A DNA stretch of 64,000 nucleotides from Chimonanthus salicifolius (lineage: Eukaryota; Streptophyta; Magnoliopsida; Laurales; Calycanthaceae), in NCBI GenBank assembly GCA_013350335.1, contig CM023537.1, forward strand, positions 9,480,438 through 9,544,437, read 5' to 3'. A program made the position numbers and the translations under genes. Each line of letters starts with the position of its first letter. The first letter of the stretch is position 1. The notes below the pieces were generated by a model. It was given only the letters and a program-made list of their open reading frames with translations, searched no databases and was not told the DNA's origin. Positions 56,739 through 64,000 of the stretch are shown here, piece after piece.

Positions 56739-59056
56739 ATGATGTTCCTTGATTGCTGATGCAGTGGCTGCTGCCCATGTCATCATTAGATCTCAAAAAT
56801 GAAAGGAATCTTGTTGTAATATTTTACTTGTCTCGATGGCCTTCTTTGATCTTAGACATGTAATTTGATATGGTAGGTAGCTGGATAGAAGTCCTGTGCA
56901 GGAAAGTGCTGGATTTGTATAGTTTGAAAGTGAAAGATGTCTTTGGTCTCTGATCTATTGTGAGTGACTGGCTAGTTTCTTGTCGGTTTTTCTCTAGGAA
57001 TCAAGTGAGATTTCCATTTATGGCATGGAGCCAAATGCAGATTAGACAAAGTCTTCAAACAAATTACAAATCCTATGAAAACTGATGACACTTAGAAAGT
57101 TAACTTTTTAGTACTACACTAGGCGCTCTAGATGTAAGATGTATCCAGGGGGCAATTGGTTTGATCTTTTTTGCTGAAATTGAAGCAATAATTTGTCCTT
57201 TCTGCTGTGGGAATTGATAGGGATATCGGTGTACTTCTTCATCTTAAGTAATAATACGTAAACAGAAGTACAAGTCTGGTATCCCCATCTCTTCCTTTCT
57301 GCTGTAGGAATCGATAGGAATATCGGTGTACTTTTGCATCACTTTAAGTAATGATAAGTAAACTGAAGTCCCGTGTCCCTATCTCTTCCATTCTGCTGTA
57401 AGTTTTGGGGTGATACATATAAATATAATACATTGTTATATTTAAAAATTAAATTATAAAATATGGAAAATTGAAAATTGTAGTGCAATCAAGATACTGT
57501 AATAACAAATAGTGAAAGATGACAGTTTCATTAAAGTCTCATAATAACTTGTTCAGCTCCTAAGAACTGGGTATAGCTCAATTAGTTGTCTCCCATTTAG
57601 AAAACGGGAGATTGTGAGTTTCAGATCCCATGGCCTAACTTTGGTGTTTCTTAGGAGTAGTGAGCTGATCGTGGGGAGAAAAAGTTAAACATTAACTTGA
57701 AAGGAACCCTCTTCCTCTCTGTTTGTGAATGTTGTTCGTAACCAGTAAAACAGAAAAGTCAGATTCATACACCATTGTTCTTTTATAGTTTCTATGGAAC
57801 AATATCCCTATGGGGAGAGGTTCAAAAATGTTTTCAATGTTATTGATAAATAATTGTCAGTCCTTTTTTATTCTACCAAATAATAAAAATTGATAATAAC
57901 GAAAATAAAAATCTATAAATTTTATTCTCTATAGAAAAAGAAATCCTCTATAAAATCAATTCTCACGAAAATTATCGCAGATAAACATGCTGCAAACAAT
58001 AGTTTTGATCTTAACTTTTGTAGCATTTAAAATATCAAAAGTAATTAAGTCCATATTCAAATATAGATCTTTCTAATAGAATATCACGATAGACAAAAAT
58101 GAGTCACACACTTGTGAGCAAAGTAGTATCAAATACCCATGTGCATTGGTGATCTTTCTCTATTTGTTTTGGATGAGGGTTAAGGGTAAATTTTGAAGGA
58201 GTTACCTAGGGTTACCTTTAAACAGGGGTTAAATTTTGTAGGACTAATTAGTAATTCTCTATTTAATATTTGTATTATATTTTTAAAGTATGTAACATGA
58301 ATTTTTAACACATGTATTATAGCTATAACGAATAATTCATGAATTATTCAACTACCCTAATTCTTATATATTATTTTCCTTATTTTACTATGTAAATACA
58401 TATTTTAAATATTTTCTTGTTTTTCTCAAGGTATTGATGTAATTCTAAACACTTAACATTAAAAGAGTAAAGCGATGAATTTTTTTAAATATTTTCTTTT
58501 TTATCTAACATATATAATAAATAAAAATTCCTTCAAAAAATAAGTTTTTTAATGGTTAACTTTCTTCTGAACTTGCTGGTAACAAATTAAAATTGACAAC
58601 ATAGTTTTTAAGTCTTTGTTTCAATTTAAAATAGTTTACAAGAATTACAAATAACACAAAAATATTAATTTTATATAATAATACAAAAATATTATTATTT
58701 TCTCATTATTTGATAGAATCAAGAAAAAATATAGCTATTATAGAAGAGCTTCTCCTATTGATTATTTTTATTTATTTATTTATTTATTTTCATGTTACAG
58801 ACATAAATGAGATACATTGAAAAGGAAACTGTTACTCTTTCCAAGTAGCAAAAAAATAGGAGATGCGAAGTGAATGTGGTACTCAAAAATCGATCAAGAG
58901 ATGAGATGAGGATAAGAGATTCTGTTCCCTTTCCCTTACTCTTCTTTTACATGATAATCTCTCTCTCTCTTTTTTTTTTTATTTAAAACCTTCGTTTACC
59001 ACTCATTCATTCATGTCTACCCTTCATTCAACACTTCTCTCTCTCTTTCTTGGAGC
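56739..59056. other. Spacer in copy B between PBRP1 remnant and DUF7086
   Basis: It corresponds to 38235-40674 and includes the ~100-bp tandem repeat (57197-57402) and the SINE-like stretch (57565-57750). The candidate terminal exon of PBRP1 is also conserved here, after the acceptor ending near 56997. A TTTATTTATTTATTTA run near 58770 replaces about 90 bp present in copy A. Confidence 0.6.
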
Positions 59057-59701
59057 ATGGGAGATCTTGATTATGACCCTCTTGAACTTTCTCTCTCTAT
59101 TCCATCAACAACATTGCCTAGACCACCCAGTGAAAGCTCTTCATCACCCTCTGCAGCACCACTTTCTTCCCAGTTTCCGACGGTTCGAACCAGGCACAGA
59201 CGAAGCCGAGGCCCACGTGAGGGTAAGGGCGAATACATTCATCCACCGTATATCTGGGCAACAAACCACCGCGCCACCGTTCACTGTCTCAACTACCTCA
59301 TCACAGCCAACATCCACGCCGTAGCTGGTATCTTGAAATGCAAGCGATGCGGGAAGGAGTTCGTGATCGAATACGATCTGCGAAGCAAGTTCGCTGAGGT
59401 AGGAATGTACATAACTGAAAACAAGCACCACATGCATGACCGGGCAACCGAGGAATGGATGAAACCAAATCTGGCGGACTGCCAGTTTTGTGCGGAGAAG
59501 AAGTGTGTGAAGCCGGTTATCGCTTCCAAGAAGAGGGAAGTCAACTGGCTCTTCTTGTTCTTGGGGCAGACGTTGGGCTTCTGCACCTTGGATAAGCTGA
59601 AATACTTCTGCAAGCATACCGGAAACCATCGAACAGGTGTGAAAGATAGAGTGCTCTATCGTACCTATCTTGCACTCTTCCAACAACTCAATGGACAATA
59701 G
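59057..59701 (+). CDS. DUF7086 domain protein, copy B
   Basis: It has the same 214-residue length and start as copy A, with the frame intact. By my count 21 nucleotides differ, about 14 of them amino-acid changing, among them NVQ to ILK next to the CxxC pair (KCKRC here), CQLC to CQFC, GAKD to GVKD and LYLTY to LYRTY. The last two alter stretches that I believe are strongly conserved in the family, so copy B may be drifting. Function unknown, as for copy A. Its upstream region is conserved with copy A apart from small indels. Confidence 0.87.
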   Translation: MGDLDYDPLELSLSIPSTTLPRPPSESSSSPSAAPLSSQFPTVRTRHRRSRGPREGKGEYIHPPYIWATNHRATVHCLNYLITANIHAVAGILKCKRCGKEFVIEYDLRSKFAEVGMYITENKHHMHDRATEEWMKPNLADCQFCAEKKCVKPVIASKKREVNWLFLFLGQTLGFCTLDKLKYFCKHTGNHRTGVKDRVLYRTYLALFQQLNGQ

Positions 59702-60167
59702 CCAGTGGGCCCTTTCTTTTCTTGATTCTTGATTTCTTTCAGTTTACATATCTTCCTTCTCTCTTTCACCCTAGTTCTATGGATTTTAGGGTTTTTCAAC
59801 TTTTTTTTTTTACGTGTGAGATTAGTCTCAGTTCCAATGTCGAGTCGGAATATCCAATATTGTCTATTAAATTGGATTCTGCCCAATTTCAACTGATCTA
59901 CCGTTTGGATTAAAATCCATGCAAAATTGTCTTCATTTTTATCCTTGATTTTAGGACTCTTGAAAATCATAACTTTTAAAATTGAGTCAATCTGATTTAA
60001 AATTTAATAGACTCGATTTTTTTTATAAGTAGCACCATCTAAAAAATACCTTTCAAACTCCATCCCTTTCACTCCACCTGAATGGGCCCTACAGACACAT
60101 AGGCCCATCTATGCGCCCACAGTCATGTAGGAAAATCTATATCGTTTTATAAGTTTTATACCCATTA
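59702..60167. other. 3' flank of DUF7086 copy B
   Basis: Matches 41320-41784; nothing further seen. Confidence 0.5.
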
Positions 60168-60662
60168 AAAGAGATAAATCATAATCTATCTTCATTATAT
60201 GTTATAAAATGTATTTGACAACATTGTTTGGGACACTTAAATATAATTTTGTTTGTTTATCGGAACTCTATTTTGAATGTAAGTAATTTTTCTATGACCA
60301 AAGTGTTTGAACCTCTTAGAGCACTCGACTAAAAGTAAAAAATCTTAATCTATCCTCATTACTACATAGAATGTATTTGACAATATTGTTTGGGACACTT
60401 GAATATAATTTTGTTTGCTTATCATGGAACTCTATTTTGAATTTAATTATTTCTTTTATGACGAAAGTGTCTAAGCCTCTTAAAGTACTTGACTGAAAGA
60501 GAGAAATCATAATCTATCCTCATTATAACACGTAGAATTTGACAACATTGTTTGGGACACTTAAATATAATTTTGTTTGCTTATCATGGAACTCTATTTT
60601 GAATTTAAGTATTTCTTTTTTTATAGTTGAAGTGTTTTAGTTTTTTAAAATACTTGACTAAT
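60168..60662. repeat. Minisatellite, three units of about 164 bp (copy B)
   Basis: Units begin near 60174, 60338 and 60503 with the same internal landmarks as in copy A (TTGTTTGGGACACTT, GGAACTCTATTTTGAAT). One more unit than copy A. Confidence 0.85.
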
Positions 60663-61335
60663 CCTCGAGATATGTCTTTACCCGCAACAACTCTATAATA
60701 AGTGACCCTTTGGAATGGAGTGGAAATAAACTCAGAACTCTTACCTCCTAAAGTGAGGAGCGTTCTTAACCATCATTCTAACCCGAATGAATTATTTCAA
60801 ATTTAAGTATTAATGTGTAGTATATATAAGATTTTTCCTAGACAAAAAGATTCATGTTTAAAATTTAAGTAGTGCCTGGTGGCTGGATAATGAGGATGCT
60901 TATACTTGGTATTACCAAAAGGTTTGGTAATTAGAAGCACACCTATTAATTCGTAACGCGTATTAATATCATTGTCATTTTTTAAGTTCTTTTGTTTCAC
61001 CTAATTAAGATATTAATTGACATTTACATTAAAGTAATTGACATTTACATCGCCAAAGTATTCATAATTCACTGCAAGATTCTTCCATTACATAAAAGAC
61101 ATTTTTGGTTGCTGACGATGAATCTATTTAAAAATTGGCATTTATATTAATAATTCTTTAATGAGATATATGATTTGAAGATGAGACGAGTCCTTCAATT
61201 TTTTATAAGCATTTTCTATTTGTTCGTCTCTAATCTAATATACGAAAGTTATAAGTAATTTTATATATTCATGGAATTAGTCACACATCATCTAAGTATA
61301 AAGTGAAGATATGCATATTAAGAAAAAATTGAATC

Positions 61336-61715
61336 TGTGACGATCCGATTCTACCCCATCACAATATTATTTGTTTGGGTCCTACGAGCCCACACGAGGT
61401 GTAGGGTTGGATCGTCACAAGTGATATCAGAGCACGGTTTAACACTCAGATTCTGTGGGCTCTGCTTGCTTGATGGTGCCTTCCTGTGTGTGAACCCTCC
61501 TTCAATGTAACATCACAGAGCCAAGGACGGCTCTGGTCTTAAGGAGGATAGATTATAACACCCAACCAACTGTTGGGCATGTGGGAAAAGTCTTACATCA
61601 CTCAGGCAGTTGGGGTGATGTGGGACTTTAAGGGAGGAGAGATCTTCCCTTGGATGAGGCCCAAGTGAGGCACAAAGCAAACAATATCATTTTTGGATCG
61701 AGCCGGATCATCGCA
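61336..61715 (+). mobile_element. TRIM-like element (copy B)
   Basis: The counterpart of 42820-43198 with the same primer-binding-site-like TGATATCAGAGC and purine tract, and small substitutions (the end reads ATCGCA rather than ATCACA). It was present before the duplication. Confidence 0.55.
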
Positions 61716-63321
61716 CTATCTCTTTTCTTTGTTTTTATGACACCTGTTAGACATTTATAAGTACCTATTATCAAACAAATGAAATGAACAATTCAAGAAA
61801 AATCCCATTTCAAATCATTAGTTCATGATGCATCCATAGTTTTTACTTTGTTTTTATAGGTCAATAGAATCCATCCACCATCAAAATATTATGGGAGTGA
61901 ATCACAGATAAGAAGAGGTACCGACCTCTTAAGTCACGTTAAAGTGGTCCTATAAATATTTTTAATCTAGAGGTATTGGTCCGAGTGTCCGACGCTAAGA
62001 ATTTAGTATTTGTGAATTGAGAGATTTATAACCTTCAGAAAATTAATTGGGTGAGATAGCTGGACACCATGGTTAAAAAAAATTATAAATTATTAACCCT
62101 CTGAAAATGTGATAAATGAGTAGTAATACCAAACCATAGGGTCTGATAATGTATTTACTGCATTTAAACCACTTATCGAACTTGACCCTTTTATAGGTCA
62201 AACCTTCAGTTCAATCACATGTTGCTTCTAAGCATGATTGGATTATGGATTTATGGAATTATTTTCTTCATATTATACTATCATAAAAGTATAAAGAAAA
62301 ATTTTGAATTCCTTTATTTATCGTATTATTTTTTCTAAATACTTTGATTTGACTCACATACTCATCTATTCAAATCTCTCTGTAAAGACCATCTAAATAT
62401 ATTTTTTTTATAATTAAAGTGGAAAAATGATACTCACACGACTTTTCTTTTCATCTTATACGGATTTTAATATATATATTTTTAAGATTCCATTTCTACC
62501 CTGGAAATTTCTTTTCTTATTCCATTCTTATTTCCCACTTCCTATTTTCCTGCTACTCTTCCTGTCATCCCAATATTGAATGAAATTCTTCTCCTCCATT
62601 TTTCCTCTTTCAGACTCTCATTTCCTTCATCTTAGAGTTTCTCTCGCATCCTTCATCTCTCTCGTATTCTCATGGCAGCTCTTATGTATTATATAAAAAT
62701 AAAGAAAGTAGCACAGTACGGGATGAGAGCAGGGTTGTAGAGGGCAGCAGGGCAGGATGAGAGATACCCTTATGAAGGAAATGAGAGTCAAGAAATAAAA
62801 AAATTAGAGAGGAGAGGAGTTTCGTTCAATGCTGAGGAATAGCAGGAAAATAGGAAGGGAACAAGAGTGGGAACAGTAAAGAAAGAAAGGAAAACTTAAA
62901 AAAGAGGTAGAACTGGAATCATGGAAGAAAAAACATTAAATTCATGTAAAATAAAAAGAAAAGTACATGTGAAGATCCTTTCCATTAAACTGTTCATGTC
63001 TCTCGTAACACTGTTCATGTCTCTCGTAACACTCGACTACTAAGAATTTGACCAAGACCAGTGTTAGGATTTGACAGACATATTCAATAGGGTTTGATAG
63101 ACATATTCAATGGATCATGTTAGGCTTTGATAGACATATTCAATGGGTCACTTGAACCAGACCTAGCTGTAAGCATCCAAAAACTTATACCAATGAAAGC
63201 AACCTAGGTTTGCTGACTACATCTCATGGTCATATTTACTGGTACATTTGAAAATACGCAGATATTTGTGACATACTTTTGCCTTCTCTTCCATTGATGA
63301 TCGATGGAAAGCTACATCTAC
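61716..63321. other. Spacer downstream of transporter copy B
   Basis: Corresponds to 43199-44711. Near 62990-63150 there are short tandem duplications (CTGTTCATGTCTCTCGTAAC twice; GATAGACATATTCAATGG twice) that are fewer or absent in copy A. Confidence 0.55.
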
Positions 63322-64000
63322 TCACACCTGGCCATTGCTTTTAGTTAAACCACCATTTACAGGCCGCGTTTGGATGATTCTTCCATCTCCTTTCTCTGTC
63401 GTCATCGACGGTGGCGACTTTTTGCCGAATAGGTATTCCATCTCTTCCAGGGTTTTACCTCGAGTCTCCAGGAATGTGGTGTAGAAAAAGATCCACGCCA
63501 CCACCGAAACACCGCAAAAGAGGAAGAAGGCACCTCCGATGGTGATGGCCTTATACAGAGATATGAATGTCATTGACAGTGTTCCGCTGGTTACACGGTT
63601 GACCACCAACCCCATGCCCACACCCTGTGCTCGAAGCCTCAACGGGAAGATCTCAGAGCTGTAGACCCATGTGATTGGGCCGAGCCCAATTGAGAAGAAG
63701 GAAACATATAATAAAACCATTGAGATGCAGAGTACGATCGCCCACACCAGTTGTTTATCTGGGTTGTGATCAATTACAGTCAATCCGAAGCCTAACGTAG
63801 CGAGGGAAAAGATCATGCCCCCCACGCTGGTGAGCAGGAGAGGCCGCCTTCCAAACTTGTCTAATAAGAATGTAGCCACCAGAATGAAACAGGTTTTGGT
63901 GAATCCGACGGCCACCGTTGCAGCAAGGAGAATACTTTTCCTGTTAATTCCAGCCTTCTGAAAAATACGAGGGCCATACAGTACTACGGCGTCGATACCC
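63322..64000 (-). CDS. PLT: Polyol/monosaccharide transporter, copy B, partial at window edge
   Basis: The C-terminal 225 or so residues are open from the window edge (GIDAVVLYGPRIFQKAGI) to the stop at 63322-63324. Seen: DKFGRRPLLL, several hydrophobic helices, GPITWVYSSEIFPLRLRAQG, FFYTTFLETRGKTLEEMEYL and a hydrophilic cytosolic tail ending SNGQV. These are hallmarks of plant MFS polyol transporters. All three places where copy A is frameshifted are in frame here. The N-terminal half, intron and promoter lie outside the window, so full integrity is unknown. Confidence 0.9.
   Translation of the reverse strand, partial: GIDAVVLYGPRIFQKAGINRKSILLAATVAVGFTKTCFILVATFLLDKFGRRPLLLTSVGGMIFSLATLGFGLTVIDHNPDKQLVWAIVLCISMVLLYVSFFSIGLGPITWVYSSEIFPLRLRAQGVGMGLVVNRVTSGTLSMTFISLYKAITIGGAFFLFCGVSVVAWIFFYTTFLETRGKTLEEMEYLFGKKSPPSMTTEKGDGRIIQTRPVNGGLTKSNGQV

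Larger units (their letters stand above)
53255..64000 (+). repeat. Segmental duplication, copy B
   Basis: Collinear with 35225-45393. The DUF7086 coding sequences differ at about 21 of 645 positions by my count, i.e. near 97% identity. Copy B-specific changes include the LINE insertion at 55676 and an extra minisatellite unit. It continues past the window edge. Confidence 0.95.

Noticed and set aside
1..64000. CRISPR arrays, operons, ribosome binding sites, bacterial origins
   Set aside because: The sequence is clearly plant nuclear, and no regularly spaced short repeats of that kind occur.
1..64000. A new multi-gene biological system
   Set aside because: The genes belong to unrelated conserved plant families and their neighbourhood is explained by ordinary gene order, duplication and transposon insertion.

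Overview
This is a piece of a plant nuclear genome, almost certainly a flowering plant. The genes are split by GT-AG introns, some of them huge (5 kb and 12.5 kb). The introns and spacers are AT-rich and loaded with LTR retrotransposons, LINE 3' ends, TRIMs and MITEs. The proteins belong to plant families: an EXA1/PSIG1-type GYF protein, plant-specific TFIIB-related protein PBRP1, a DUF7086 protein, a polyol transporter and a chloroplast membrane protein. Nothing visible fixes the species.

Layout. (1) 1420-17211, plus strand: a ten-exon EXA1-like GYF-domain gene. All exon phases agree, but four single-base +1 frameshifts break the reading frame. Its introns hold LINE, LTR and MITE remnants. 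(2) 17212-21210: spacer with three well delimited small elements, including a complete 351-bp TRIM. (3) 21211-21711, minus strand: a small intact chloroplast membrane protein gene. (4) 23889-38234, plus strand: an intact three-exon PBRP1 gene. Its 12.5-kb first intron contains a complete but decayed Ty3/Gypsy chromovirus (24867-30038) and a gag-only LTR element (31668-33890), both antisense to the host gene. (5) 40675-41319, plus strand: DUF7086 gene. (6) 44712-46855, minus strand: polyol transporter gene with three frameshifts. (7) 46856-53254: spacer with two foldback (palindromic) elements. (8) 53255 to the window end: a second copy of 35225-45393.

The main structural event is a direct duplication with about 18 kb between copies. 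It starts inside PBRP1 intron 1 and carries PBRP1 exons 2-3, the DUF7086 gene and the transporter gene. The second copy of PBRP1 lacks exon 1, has a nonsense codon, and is split by a 451-bp 5'-truncated LINE with a 10-bp target-site duplication. The second transporter copy is open as far as the window shows, whereas the first has three frameshifts. DUF7086 is intact in both copies. The two duplicates therefore decay in a complementary way.

The genes do not form a pathway. EXA1 is a translational repressor scaffold, PBRP1 a TFIIB-like factor, the transporter a sugar-alcohol carrier, and DUF7086 has no known function. I found no RNA genes that I would defend, no CRISPR array and no clearly new biological system. 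The most useful leads are the duplication with its foldback-associated junction, the all-plus-one frameshift pattern (possible assembly error), the partial exon duplication inside EXA1, and a possible extra terminal exon of PBRP1.
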